Shown here one piece after another: positions 33,471-43,690 of a stretch of DNA of 50,251 nt. The first letter of the stretch is position 1. Every line of letters starts with the position of its first letter. The stretch comes from Cudoniella acicularis (lineage: Eukaryota; Ascomycota; Leotiomycetes; Helotiales; Helotiaceae). The position numbers were made by a program, and so were the translations under genes. The stretch spans positions 1-50,251 of the forward strand of contig JAAMPI010000224.1 in assembly GCA_013054445.1 (NCBI GenBank). The letters run 5' to 3'. A model generated the notes under the pieces. It ran no database searches. It was not told where the DNA came from and was given only the letters and a program-made list of their open reading frames with translations.

Positions 33471-35927
33471 TCAATCATCCTCGTCATCTGATCCCGCAAA
33501 CATATCTACAGCCCTTGGTCGCCGGCGGGGTTGCCCCACTGGAGTGGTATCTATATGCGGTTTGCTCTCCTTAGGCGGCAGAGGCACCGCAGCTGGTTGA
33601 TCTTCTTCCATCGGCTCGCCATCGATATCTTCTTCCATCGGTGCTCCATCTACATCATCCTCGTCCTCCATAGGTACGCCATCGATATCATCGTCATCTG
33701 CCATAGGCTCACCATCCACATCCTCGTCTTGACCCATTGGCTCTCCGTCGACGTCCTCTTCCATAGCTTCTTCCGCTGGAGCTTCTTGAGGCGCAATCTC
33801 AACTGCTTTCCATTTGCTCTTCCCCTTTGTAGCCTTTTCTTCTTCTTCTTTCTTCCTGGCTTCTGCTTCTTCCTTCGCGGTCAAGGGTGGATTATTGAAA
33901 ACATTCACGAAATGCTCCTGACTCTCTTGCGGAAAGACACACCAGCCTTCCCATAAGCTCAAGATACTCCCCACGCTCCTCTTCCATTTTTCTGCTCTCA
34001 TTCTGCCCCAGTTCATTTTCCTCTCCATTCTACCAAGGCCCTCGAAGCAATGTCGCTGTCTTAATGCCGATTCAAACAATTGCCTGTATCGCCACGCATG
34101 CCTGACACCACTCGTCGAAGATGAAGAGAGAATGTCGCTAATAATGTACACCCCTATCAGACTAGCTGCGCTGGTATCGGAAGTCTCTTCGTCCTCAGCT
34201 GGAATGTCATCGCCGCTTGTATCCTTTTCCTTTTTCCGATCCGGGTTTGCAGATGTGTATGCGAATGGTTTTTCAATATTTGACACAATCATCGATACTA
34301 CCTCGTCTGCTCCTCTTCCTGCATGGGATATCGCAAAGGCCGTCACTCGAGCCACGTCTCCTTTTCGCAGTTTCCCTGTGCTTGTAGGAAGCCGAGCAAG
34401 GAGATGTGTTAATTTGGCTTTCTCTAAAGGATTGAGATATGCTTTTCCGTCATCCGTCAAGGCGCTCGGATCGGGAGGGGCACCACTTTGATGCTGCCTC
34501 CTCGCCCCTTCATCTCCAGATTCGTCATCATCCGACGAATTGTACTCAGAGTCCGATACAAATTCATCAAGGTGTGTAGTGTACTCATATGCCAAGGGTT
34601 GGTCGGGAGCTTTCCATGCCGATGAACCTTCGAAAAGGGGCAGATATTTTCCTTGTCCTCTTCTTGTCGTCGACCCAGTCAGAACTTCCCATAGCCTCCA
34701 GCGATACCAAACACCTCCTGTGCTTCGAGGATCCCACAGCCACGCCCACTTCTCTTCACGTTGGACGTCTGGTCTGCTCATAAGCAGAGCTTCAAATTCA
34801 GGACCGTGCTTAAGCAGAGACTCAATCACTTTATGGATGAGTTTTAGCTCTTTAATATCTCGAGGCGCTTGAACTGGAACGTGAAGTAGAGCCCCGCCAC
34901 GATTTATAGGTCCTGGACCTGCTGAAGTATAGGAAGCTGGCGGTGCAAAGCCTCGTTGATGTGTTGGAGGCGGAGCATGTCCTCGACCAGCTTGGGCGAC
35001 AACGACTGGTTTGGCGCCAAAAGGCTGTGATGCTGTTGCTGACCCCAGGGCAGGTGCCGCTGCAGAACTCGAAATTGCAGCCGAAGAGAGATGTCTATGT
35101 AGGTTGAGGTAATAGCCAAACCCGAGATACCTGTTTTGAAAAGTATTGACGGCAGCATCAATATCATTTGCTGCCGTATCCTTTGCCAATGTGACAATGG
35201 CTGACATAGATTTACGTTCAGAATAAACCACTGGCCCATTGGGTGGTAATATTCTGACGGCATCAAGTGTCAAGTTTGCTGGCATCAACGCCTTGATGAC
35301 GGCCGGAGAGGTTCCAGGAGGTAATGAAGCAAGTCTTAATGTTGGTTTCGGTACTGCCCTATCTTCGCCTCGTCCTTGTGCCCCACTCCTCTCATCCTCA
35401 TCATCGCTTGTATGAAAAACTTTTGCTGGTGCCCTCTCCTGCTCATGCTCGTAGTCGTCAAATGCCAGTATGCCTCGATCGTCCCTATCCCTCCTTGGTG
35501 CTTGCGAGTAATTGTCGAATGGCCTCTTCTTATTCAGACTTGACGACGGTGGTCCTAAACTCCCAGGCCCACTGCCCACCCCTCTGCCCGCAGAGCCAAA
35601 CCCTCTTCCGGCAGAAATTCCACCCGGTGCACCACCTCCTTGTGTAGAGCTATAATGCCTCTTTGGTGGTCCAGACATTCCCCCAAAGCCAGGACCGACA
35701 AGTCTGCCGCCAGGTCCGCCAAAACCCCCATTTCTACCAGCATCCTCATCTTCGTCATCAAAAGACTTCACAAAGTCCTCATATACGGCTTTAGTCTCTG
35801 CTTCTTCGCGCAACCGCTTGGCTTCTGCTTCTGCCTTCTGTCGTTCGAACAGCGACTTTTTAGTAGGCGCATGGAGCTTGTTTTCCACGTCTGGGAACTC
35901 GACGATTTTCTTCTTTTCCGGAGGCAT
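33471..35927 (-). CDS. U2 snRNP-associated protein SR140 homologue (RRM, SURP, CID)
   Basis: A single exon encodes 818 aa from ATG 35927. An in-frame ATG at 36098 would add 57 residues, but the family start is the MPPEKKKIVEFPDV type, followed by the SR140-specific APTKKSLFERQKAEAEAKR. Order: charged N-terminus; Gly-rich linker; degenerate RRM (PTLRLASLPPGTSP, then SERKSMSAIVTL); SURP module (IHKVIESLLKHGPEFEALLM); linker; and a CID-like domain (LTHLLARLPTSTGKLRKGDVA, LIGVYIISDILSSS, then the GRMERKMNWGRMR segment). The tail is acidic and repetitive (VDGEPM units). The protein belongs to the 17S U2 snRNP and acts in branch-site recognition during splicing. It is divergent from the FAD oxidase gene, with 442 bp between starts. 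Confidence 0.9.
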   Translation of the reverse strand: MPPEKKKIVEFPDVENKLHAPTKKSLFERQKAEAEAKRLREEAETKAVYEDFVKSFDDEDEDAGRNGGFGGPGGRLVGPGFGGMSGPPKRHYSSTQGGGAPGGISAGRGFGSAGRGVGSGPGSLGPPSSSLNKKRPFDNYSQAPRRDRDDRGILAFDDYEHEQERAPAKVFHTSDDEDERSGAQGRGEDRAVPKPTLRLASLPPGTSPAVIKALMPANLTLDAVRILPPNGPVVYSERKSMSAIVTLAKDTAANDIDAAVNTFQNRYLGFGYYLNLHRHLSSAAISSSAAAPALGSATASQPFGAKPVVVAQAGRGHAPPPTHQRGFAPPASYTSAGPGPINRGGALLHVPVQAPRDIKELKLIHKVIESLLKHGPEFEALLMSRPDVQREEKWAWLWDPRSTGGVWYRWRLWEVLTGSTTRRGQGKYLPLFEGSSAWKAPDQPLAYEYTTHLDEFVSDSEYNSSDDDESGDEGARRQHQSGAPPDPSALTDDGKAYLNPLEKAKLTHLLARLPTSTGKLRKGDVARVTAFAISHAGRGADEVVSMIVSNIEKPFAYTSANPDRKKEKDTSGDDIPAEDEETSDTSAASLIGVYIISDILSSSSTSGVRHAWRYRQLFESALRQRHCFEGLGRMERKMNWGRMRAEKWKRSVGSILSLWEGWCVFPQESQEHFVNVFNNPPLTAKEEAEARKKEEEEKATKGKSKWKAVEIAPQEAPAEEAMEEDVDGEPMGQDEDVDGEPMADDDDIDGVPMEDEDDVDGAPMEEDIDGEPMEEDQPAAVPLPPKESKPHIDTTPVGQPRRRPRAVDMFAGSDDEDD
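33600..33775 (-). repeat. Acidic (D/E)D(V/I)DG(E/V/A)PM repeats in SR140 C-terminus
   Basis: Five imperfect units of 27-36 nt encode VDGEPM, VDGEPM, IDGVPM, VDGAPM and IDGEPM, separated by Asp/Glu-rich spacers. The array is in frame, so expansion or contraction would only change tail length. Confidence 0.7.
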
Positions 35928-36369
35928 TATAAATTCGAAGAGGGAGGTGTCACATCCTTGAATTGGAAAGTTGGTACTTTTTGGCAGCGAGGCTTTTCTC
36001 AGGCGCATCCTGAACAGGTGGTTGAAGCTCGGGAAGCTTTCTGGCGGCGGAATTCCGCCCCTTGTCGCCGGTTCACTTGGCTCCTGCATGAACAGCACCG
36101 ACGCCCTTTAAACCCCACCTTTTGTCATTCACCATCCCATTCTTATCGCAACTCATAGTCACTCATTTTCCTTTCCTATTTACTAACGCACTTTTTTTTC
36201 TTCATATGGTATGCGTATATTGTTATCTGTATAAGTATTCTCTTATTTCTCTCCTCAGTTCCCCGCAGACTCTTAAGACTCAATCTTCGAACTCATCACA
36301 AGTGTCTTCTCTTCCAATTATTGGCATCCCTGAAATTCTAAATCCCCGACCCCCAAGGTTGCCGGCGCA
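35928..36369. promoter_or_regulatory. Bidirectional promoter region of SR140 homologue and FAD oxidase
   Basis: These 442 bp separate two outward-facing starts. The right-hand half is pyrimidine-rich (for example TTTTTTTTCTTC near 36191), typical of fungal promoters and leaders. No specific operator is recognised. Confidence 0.5.
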
Positions 36370-37701
36370 ATGTCTACTACCTCTCATCCTCCTCTTCCAA
36401 AATCAATCATCATCGTTGGTTCCGGTGTCTTCGGGCTCAGCACTGCTCTCTCGCTGTCAAAGCGAGCGTCCTTCTCACCTTCGGAAATTACTCTCATCGA
36501 CCGTTCACCATTCCCTTCTCCCGACGGAAGTTCAATTGACACCTCCCGCATAATTCGCGCAGATTACGCCGACCCAGCATACGCGTCTTTAGCAGCGGCA
36601 GGTCAAGAAATCTGGCGACAGCAGGAAGCAAATCAGTTGGGTGGAGAAGGACGATACTCTGAGTCTGGGCTTGTGCTTGTGTCGAACAAAGGCAGCGATA
36701 ATGAAATTTACGTTCAAAAAAGCTTCCACAACGTCTTGGACATAAACAAAGGAACCGAGAATGAGGGTTCAGTCAAAGAACTCCCATCGAGGAGGGAGAT
36801 TGAGGAAACGGTAGGCACAAGAGGAGGATCCGGGGACTGGGGCTACAGCAACACGCGTTCTGGCTGGGCCGACGCCGAAGCAGGAATGCTCTTTCTGCGA
36901 CGGCAAGTCGAAGCCCTCAAACGCGTCGAATTCCTCACGGCCGAAGTAGCCTCCCTCGTCTTCTCTGGCTCAAATACCACAGGCGTTCGTTTCAAGAATA
37001 ACTCGACAATATCCGCGGATTTGGTCATCCTAGCTACCGGAGCCTGGACACCAACACTCATCGACTTGAGAGGGAGGGCACAAGCATCTGGCCAAGTTCT
37101 CTCTTACCTCCCCATCTCCGATGCGGAGCAGGAGAGGCTAGGTAAGATGCCAGTGCTGCTTAACATGAGCTCAGGCATGTTTATCATTCCACCCAAGAAC
37201 AACCTTCTAAAGGTCGCTCGGCACAACTACGGCTACAGCAACCCGATCTCGATCCCCAACCCAGAAGGAGAAGGACAAATTAAAGTCTCGGTACCCAGAA
37301 CGGCCCTCTCAGACCCAAACCTCTGGATCCCACACGAAGGCGAAGCAGCATGTCGCCAGGCCTTGCGAGAAATGATCCCTTCACTGGGCGACCGCCCATT
37401 CACAAAGACCAAGATTTGCTGGTACACGGACACCCCAACTGGAGACTTTATAATCACATATCACCCTTCCTATTCAAATTTGTTTCTCGCAACTGGCGGC
37501 TCGGGGCACGGGTATAAATTCTTACCTGTGATCGGAGACAAGATCGTGGACTGCATTGAAGGGCGTACGCCAGAAGAATTCAAGGAGAAGTGGGCTTGGA
37601 GGAAGGAGGCTGTGCAAAACGTTCTTACCGCGGATGGAAGCCGTGGTGGACGACCAGGGATGCTTCTGGAAGAGGAGTTGAAGAAGGGCAGCAAGCTATA
37701 A
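36370..37701 (+). CDS. FAD-dependent amine oxidase (sarcosine / fructosyl-amino-acid oxidase type), peroxisomal
   Basis: A single exon encodes 443 aa of the DAO family. The N-terminal ADP-binding motif IIIVGSGVFGLSTALSL has Gly17, Gly19 and Gly22, followed by an acidic strand end (LIDRS). DSSIDTSRIIRADY-like sequence (here SSIDTSRIIRADYADP) is the family's second motif. The C-terminal FLATGGSGHGYKFLPVIG is the flavin-site loop of sarcosine and fructosyl-amino-acid oxidases. The protein ends in Ser-Lys-Leu, a canonical type 1 peroxisomal targeting signal, as expected for an H2O2-producing oxidase. It oxidises N-substituted amino acids such as sarcosine or glycated amino acids; the exact substrate cannot be told. 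Length is normal and no introns are needed. Confidence 0.88.
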   Translation: MSTTSHPPLPKSIIIVGSGVFGLSTALSLSKRASFSPSEITLIDRSPFPSPDGSSIDTSRIIRADYADPAYASLAAAGQEIWRQQEANQLGGEGRYSESGLVLVSNKGSDNEIYVQKSFHNVLDINKGTENEGSVKELPSRREIEETVGTRGGSGDWGYSNTRSGWADAEAGMLFLRRQVEALKRVEFLTAEVASLVFSGSNTTGVRFKNNSTISADLVILATGAWTPTLIDLRGRAQASGQVLSYLPISDAEQERLGKMPVLLNMSSGMFIIPPKNNLLKVARHNYGYSNPISIPNPEGEGQIKVSVPRTALSDPNLWIPHEGEAACRQALREMIPSLGDRPFTKTKICWYTDTPTGDFIITYHPSYSNLFLATGGSGHGYKFLPVIGDKIVDCIEGRTPEEFKEKWAWRKEAVQNVLTADGSRGGRPGMLLEEELKKGSKL

Positions 37702-38615
37702 AAGACGGCCAAGAGAGCTTCCAGCAATGAGGGGTTTATGGGAAATGACAATCAACGACATCGTACAAGCTTGCAGGAAGATGGAACGGTCCAGGTGAGT
37801 GGAACGCGAATGAATGGGTAACGACAACTGTGGGAGCTTGGAGAACATAAGGTATGTCTACACGTCAAGAAAGAATCATCACATCATCTGAGATACGAGT
37901 ATTACTATCGTGATATGATTTGTCTAGCTGGTACGGCATGGTAACCCCAACCCTCCGGTAAATCAAATTCGTGATGGACCCTCGTTGATAGCACCGACTC
38001 GAAAGAGTAGATGCCCTTGACCATAGACAACGACAGCCAACCATCACCACGAAATGTATCATGTAGGCCAGCAAAGACATCCCAAAGGTAAGTCAAAAGC
38101 TGCCTGAGACTCAACCTCGCCGACCATGTATCCTTCCTACAATCCCGTAGGAAAGAGGTAAAAACATCAACGCAAGGTGAGAGGAATTAGCTCTCCGTGC
38201 ATTACGAAGAGAGCGAGAAGCAATTAAGACGGCATCTTCGACCTGCGCACATGCCATCGCCGAATGTGTGGTGTGTGCAATCTATGTTCTTCGCGCGTGC
38301 AAAAAAAAAAAAGGTGGTCAACCATGCTAAAAACCAGATGTAGAGCCTTTCTCTCATCAAGACTCTTTAACCCCCAGGTACGCCGGTGCAATGCTATGAC
38401 AACGAGGACAGATGATGACTACCGAAAGACGATATGATTTGTCCATGCGGTTCGTGGTTATCGCCATCAAATGCTATAAGGCTTTTGGAAAAGGTCATGG
38501 AAATCGTAAATCTCAAATACTTGTACAAGTTCGGTTTGGGGAATGTGGTGGTACATCGTGCGGTAGAGGTAGTTTGAATAATCAAACCGCTGATGCAAAT
38601 CTTGGCAAAGCCAGA
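37702..38615. other. Convergent intergenic region (FAD oxidase and TBP 3' flanks)
   Basis: About 900 bp with no recognised gene; it probably includes both 3' untranslated regions. A poly-A run of 12 lies at 38300-38311. Minus-strand short frames near 37865-38114 are not protein-like. Confidence 0.4.
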
Positions 38616-39544
38616 TTAGACCTTCTTGAAGTCTTGAACGCGTTAGCCAAAGCACATTGGACGGATGTGGAGCACACATACCTTGAAGCACAGGGTAGAT
38701 CATTTCAAAGGCCTGGTAGATCTCTTCACGGACTTTCGCACCGGTCAAGACGATCTTTCCACTTACGAAGATCAAAAGAACAATCTTAGGCTTGATCATT
38801 CGGTAAATAAGACCTGGGAACAACTCAGGTTCATAAGAGCTGAAATTGTGATGGCGCGATGCAAGACCCTCCAGACGGATAGGAAACTTGATGTCGCAGG
38901 AGCCAACAATGTTCTGGATCTTGAAGTCCGTGAACTTTGCGTTGAAGCCGAGCTTTTGAATGATGCGCGCATACTTTCGTGATGCTAGCTTCGAATCGTC
39001 CTCTGACTTTGCCCGGTGACGACCATCTTGCCAGAAGCAAAGATCAAAGCAGTGGTTTTAGGTTCACGGATACGCATGATAACAGCCGCGAAACGCTGGA
39101 AGGGTTAGCAAGATGGAAAGATGATAGCAAGTCTAGAGTCAGCAAGTACCTTCGGGTTGTATTCAGCATTTCTCGCATGCAGTGCGATCGTCTTCAAATC
39201 CAAACGGCAATCAAGATTGACCGTGGCAACGATATTTCTTTACATGCAAGATAAGCCTCAAGTGATTGAAATGAGGCTCAAGGGTATACGTACTGCAAGG
39301 TAGGAACAATGCCGCTCACACCCGTCGGAGCACTCGTACCTGGCGTCGCCGCAGGAGTCGCGGGAGCCACCCCGTTGCCAACATGGCCTTGAGCTACCTG
39401 CGAACCATTCATCTGCTTGATACCATTTTGTACCTCGGAAGGCGGGGTCAGTTCACCAGCGCCACCTGGGAACGACAGCGAGCCGGGAGCGATGAAGGTC
39501 TTCGCCTGAGCGGCGTTGGACGGATGTGTTTGGATTTGATCCAT
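38616..39544 (-). CDS. TATA-binding protein (TBP/Spt15), with a one-base frame break
   Basis: TBP nucleates transcription by all three nuclear RNA polymerases. Exons read 39544-39294, 39237-39150, 39095-38682 and 38632-38616, with introns of 56, 54 and 49 nt and GCTAAC branch sites in two. The variable N-terminus is followed by the saddle: [72 protein letters not shown] and the final YPVLQDFKKV. The product is 256 aa once a single missing base is allowed at the CCC run 39012-39014, where VVTG should continue as AKSEDDSK. As TBP is essential and otherwise perfect, a consensus error is the likeliest cause. ATG 39583 lies in frame upstream and would add 13 residues; ATG 39544 (MDQIQTH) is the usual fungal start. 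Confidence 0.92.
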
Positions 39545-40622
39545 CTTGAAGGTATCGACTTCTGAAGATGGATATGGGTACAAGAGCAGGTCTGCGGGTT
39601 GTTTGTTAGATCGAGGTCAAGGTTTGAAGTTGACGATCGTAAGCGCTTTTATGTGGACTCGGAAGCCGAGGCTCAAAGCGGTCAAAAAGTGAAGTTGAGA
39701 GTGTTTGTGGCGATGTACTGCCGCCTTTGTTTGCGTGCCGAGGGAGGAAGTCGTACCGTTTGGAGGAGAAAAACAACTCAATGTCTCCCCTACAGTCGCT
39801 GCTCGACGTAAACTGGCCGGATCTCTTGATCGCGACCGACAACAATACTATCGAGAGTTGAGGAAGGCTACTGCGGGGTGCAGAGCAAGAAGCGATGCGA
39901 TGTCGATAATGGCTGACGGTTCGCAAAGGTGACAAAGACGGCCGAAGAGATCGGTCGGAATGGAGTCGCGTCGCGCACTTCACCTGATTGAATGAATGAA
40001 TGTATCAGAGCACGGGGATCTGTGCGCTGCGCCTGTAGGGCAGAGATGTGAAGAGGGATGTGTGGTTGACGTGGTGATTGTTGCGCGGAGGAAGATTAGA
40101 CCTAGACCCAATTACGCGAAAAGGCTTCCAAAAGTTTTCTGGGGGGAGGAGCGAGCCTTTTATAAGAGCACGACACTGCAGTGGCCTTGCAGCCTCAGGC
40201 ACCAAAAGTGACTAGGACCATAACGTGCCCACAAAAACGACTCCTATTTCTTGACCAGGACCCTTTAGCGTGCCACACCTCGGCCAATCAGCTCCGGAGG
40301 GTCGCATTTGAAACCAAAGATAACGCGTCCTGGCCTCCCAAAGGCCGTGCCCAAAATGGCATATGGTTTAAGGGGGAGCAAGTTATTTTTCGATCTCCAT
40401 CGCGACATCAACTCAGCTTCACGATTATTCTTACCACAATGCAACCGACGAGCAAAGCATGCGCTTCAACTGCGATTTCGAGGGCATTCCAGCTGGCGGC
40501 GACGAGCAGCAAACGGCACACCCGTGGTGCAGGGCATGTTGGGAAATTGGCCACCATGATAGTATCCCAGCACTACCCCCGACCACAAGCCGTCACTCGC
40601 CCGCGACTCCGCCGTCACGCCG

Positions 40623-40650
40623 TGCAATGTGCAATGTGCAATGTGCAATG
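40623..40650. repeat. Tandem heptamer (TGCAATG)x4
   Basis: Four perfect 7-bp units in a row. Likely a simple slippage repeat. Confidence 0.85.
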
Positions 40651-42120
40651 TTCGCAGCGATCGTGAAGCCCGAAGGCAGAGGGCAGAGTCGGAATCGTGC
40701 GATACAAAGAACAAGCTGTTCTTTTGCGGAGGAGGCCTCCAGCTCCTTCATTCCTCCCCCATGGCTTCCGTGCCTCTAAACTTGAGGTCTCACGACAGCC
40801 GATGCGACACCTTCTTTCTGCGTCCACTTGCACTTTCGCCTCACTACGGCGGTCTGAAGCGGTACTAGGGGAAGGCTGAGTGACAAATGCTGGCCTGCAC
40901 ATCCAATGCATTGATAATTGTGGGAGGCGCTCAGGCGGCTGTGGTTCTGTGACTCATATCAGTTGCAGCCCAAGACCGCTCAAGTGCCGTTCCAGCCAGT
41001 GAGACGCCGCGAAAGCACCAACCTGGGCCCAGCCTCGAGCGAGGGGCAGCGTCCGCTGTGTTCGCTGATCGGGCCAGAAAGCCACCAAACTGTCGCTCGT
41101 TCATCCCTTCACGACTCGCAGGACGAAGCACGGAGGAAAGCGAAAGGAACACGATTCACGTACACCTCCGACGGATGCTACCGTCAGTTCCAGTGTCAGT
41201 GTCAGTTATATTCGGCATAATTAATTCTTGTCAGCTCCAGCGCCGTCAGTGCGACAAAGGTGGCCCCATGTTTGGGGTCGAAGCTGGGGTGCGATGCAGC
41301 CAAGTGTCAGCAATTCCAGCATCGGAATTAATAGCTCACTCCTATTACGTGCATCTGAATTCGGGGACTCAACTGCCCCTCCTTTTCTTGTGCATGAGAG
41401 CCTCATCAATCAGCTCAAAGAAAACCCCGCACTTCTCTCATACTTCAAACGAGTTGGCGCGTTTGTTATCTCGCATCTCGCGTCATTATTGGCTCTGGAA
41501 CACTCGGAACGACCGCGCTTATCATCATCACATGCGAGACCTGCTAGGCTGCTGCGATAAGGTGCATGACAAGGCTGACCTCGTGATTTTGTACGGACGT
41601 ACTCGCGGAGATACTTTATCTTTGCTTCATCGTTCTGTCACTGCCTCGGTGGTTTTTTGAGTAAAAAGAAACAGCTCATAGACGTCTTGCAAGTGTGGGA
41701 TTTTAGTCCTTGAGGCTGAATGGAATGCTTTTTCTTGGACCGCCTACGTGGCCTCGTGGATGTCTCGTCGAGATGCAGGATTCAGGGTGTGGCTCGTGTC
41801 CGCTCCCTGAATCCCTTCTCAACGGTCATGCCGGAGGAGGGAAGACAATCAGAACGTTTTTGAAGAATTTACAACGTAGGATTTCTCTGCGCACGGCGCA
41901 TAAAAGGCTTCTTCATACTTCCGACCCCCTTACGATATATTTTCAAGAAACTAAAGGCTAATAAGTTATTCACAGATTGACTTGAACAGCCCTGAAGTAC
42001 CCTTGAGCTTTGGAACAGGATCGAACGTATGCGGTTGCCTTAGCTATACACTATAATCGAACCGTTTTCCCTCCATCCTTACCGAACTGGTGTTGGTAGT
42101 AGATGGATGATATTTTGCGT

Positions 42121-42166
42121 TTACTGTACTGCTGTACTGCTGTACTGGGAGTCTGGGAGTCTGGGA
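42121..42166. repeat. Adjacent octamer repeats (TGTACTGC and GGGAGTCT units)
   Basis: Near-perfect TGTACTGC units run into two GGGAGTCT units without a gap, giving two different 8-bp repeats back to back. Confidence 0.7.
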
Positions 42167-42390
42167 CTGCACAGCTTGTCTTACCACCAAGTTTGAGTAT
42201 CGACACGTTTGTGTTGAACTCTAGCCCAGTCCTCCAGCGATTGGCCACGCGCTTACAGCTACGCGAAAACAAAATCATCAACCGGTCCCATACCCCCAAT
42301 TATGTCCTTTTTACTCATTTTCAAAGCCTCCATCATCCACCTCGGTTTGTGCTTCAAGCCAGTCTAACAAGATTTTTTGAATCCTTTACC

Positions 42391-42879
42391 TTATTCTACG
42401 GCTGAGCCTGCAATTGCCTTTACACGTGGGCTGTGTTGGTAAGTTGACCAATTCAGTCCCCATGCGCGGGTGAAAGAAGAAACTTTCATATCCTGGTACA
42501 TTTGTACGCTTTTCGCATCCGGCGCCCATCTTCCGATTTCTTCCTCGTTCCGCATTCCTAAAATGTGCATCACAAGTTTTTTTTTTTCTGGATTTTTCAA
42601 GTCAGGGGGTGCGCAGAGCTGCAAGAAGATGGTGTGGATTTTTTTTGTAACAGAAGAGTCAAGATGAAGATGTACCTGTAAGTAGGGCGAGAGAAGAAGT
42701 TCGAGATCAGTCACGTGGTTGCATTTGAAAACTCTTTCCGTCGGGAAGCTCTCCCGAAAGTCAATCCCTGCTCGCGTCGGCTTGCCGATGGGATCTATTC
42801 GAAGCTTCAAATTCTTAGTTCCTGTATGTTGAAATTGTTTTTCGAATATCCTTTGAGGCCTATCGAGGAAAGAGTTCAT
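42391..42879 (-). CDS. Hypothetical protein (162 aa), uncertain
   Basis: An open frame from ATG 42879 encodes 162 aa of balanced, soluble composition (for example VTDLELLLSPYLQVHLHLD and WAPDAKSVQMYQDM) with a plausible helical pattern. I recognise no domain. A ctTACAG|GTAC boundary near 42680 could be either part of the frame or an exon edge. No opposing frame in the region is better. It could be a lineage-specific gene, a remnant, or chance. Confidence 0.35.
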   Translation of the reverse strand: MNSFLDRPQRIFEKQFQHTGTKNLKLRIDPIGKPTRAGIDFRESFPTERVFKCNHVTDLELLLSPYLQVHLHLDSSVTKKIHTIFLQLCAPPDLKNPEKKKLVMHILGMRNEEEIGRWAPDAKSVQMYQDMKVSSFTRAWGLNWSTYQHSPRVKAIAGSAVE

Positions 42880-43690
42880 GGGATTGTCCGAGACTCGTGT
42901 AGCGGAAGTCTCTCCCTACCACAAGATCATTTACAGGCTTGGGATAAAGGTGACGGTATTGAGGCTACTCCTACCAATTGATTTGTAAGTGCTTTTGCCC
43001 TCAACATTTATGGCTTTTCAATCAAACTTAAAGCGCATACGGTATGTGTCAAATTCTGGGGTTTTTTTTTCTTTTTCATTGTGATAAATTCTTGCATTCG
43101 GAAACCATTTAATGGCTAGACTACTATCTTTTCCAAGAATACGATAGAGATTATTATCTTGTGCAGTCCTCTACCTCGTGGTACTTTCACGTAGTTATTA
43201 GGGATGCTGAGGTCAGAGGAGAGACATATCTGTGGGAAAACGAGGGGATAATTACTTTGGAAAGTAGAAACATGCCAGACAAGAAATAAGGTTCCAACAC
43301 TTATTATTTGCTATCAGGGAGACTGCTAGGTACTTGTACAAGGCATCGAAGCGAGGTGCACTTGCTAGCAACAAATGCTTATAATCCTTCTTCATCCATG
43401 TAGATGCAGTGGAATCTCTTGCTTCCTTTATGCGTATTTTCCTCTAACGTTTCGGGCATGGACTGAAGCGAATTGATAGCCGGGGCTTACTTTGTATATG
43501 GCACTTTTTGTTAGATTGCGCTCCTGGCGCTACTTTTTACTTCCTCGAGTACCTGTGCTGTTTGAGGTTAACCTTACGAGGTTACGGTACGAGTAAGCGA
43601 CATCCCGAGCCTCCGAATAAAAACAATGCAACCTCTCTCGCCAATATCTATTCGTGTAGTTTTCCCAAGAGCAAAGCCCCCACTCGAACT
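42880..43690. other. Intergenic region upstream of the F-box-like gene
   Basis: AT-rich sequence with a T-run near 43062. The frame of the following gene is open back to 43508, but that extension is Cys-rich and unlike a protein start. Confidence 0.4.

Larger units (their letters stand above)
39545..42390. other. Gene-poor region with scattered short open frames
   Basis: About 2.8 kb upstream of TBP. The first few hundred bases should contain the TBP promoter and leader. From 40.2 to 41.7 kb many overlapping frames occur on both strands because the sequence is GC-rich, but none shows a domain, signal peptide or splice structure that sets it apart. I see no transposon protein match. Confidence 0.4.

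Noticed and set aside
40623..40650. Heptamer array as a CRISPR-like or telomere-like repeat
   Set aside because: Units are 7 bp without spacers and do not match the fungal telomere repeat; it is a simple tandem repeat.
40181..41660. Cluster of overlapping plus-strand frames of 100-200 codons
   Set aside because: All overlap one another and minus-strand frames in GC-rich DNA, with no domain, signal peptide or intron logic.
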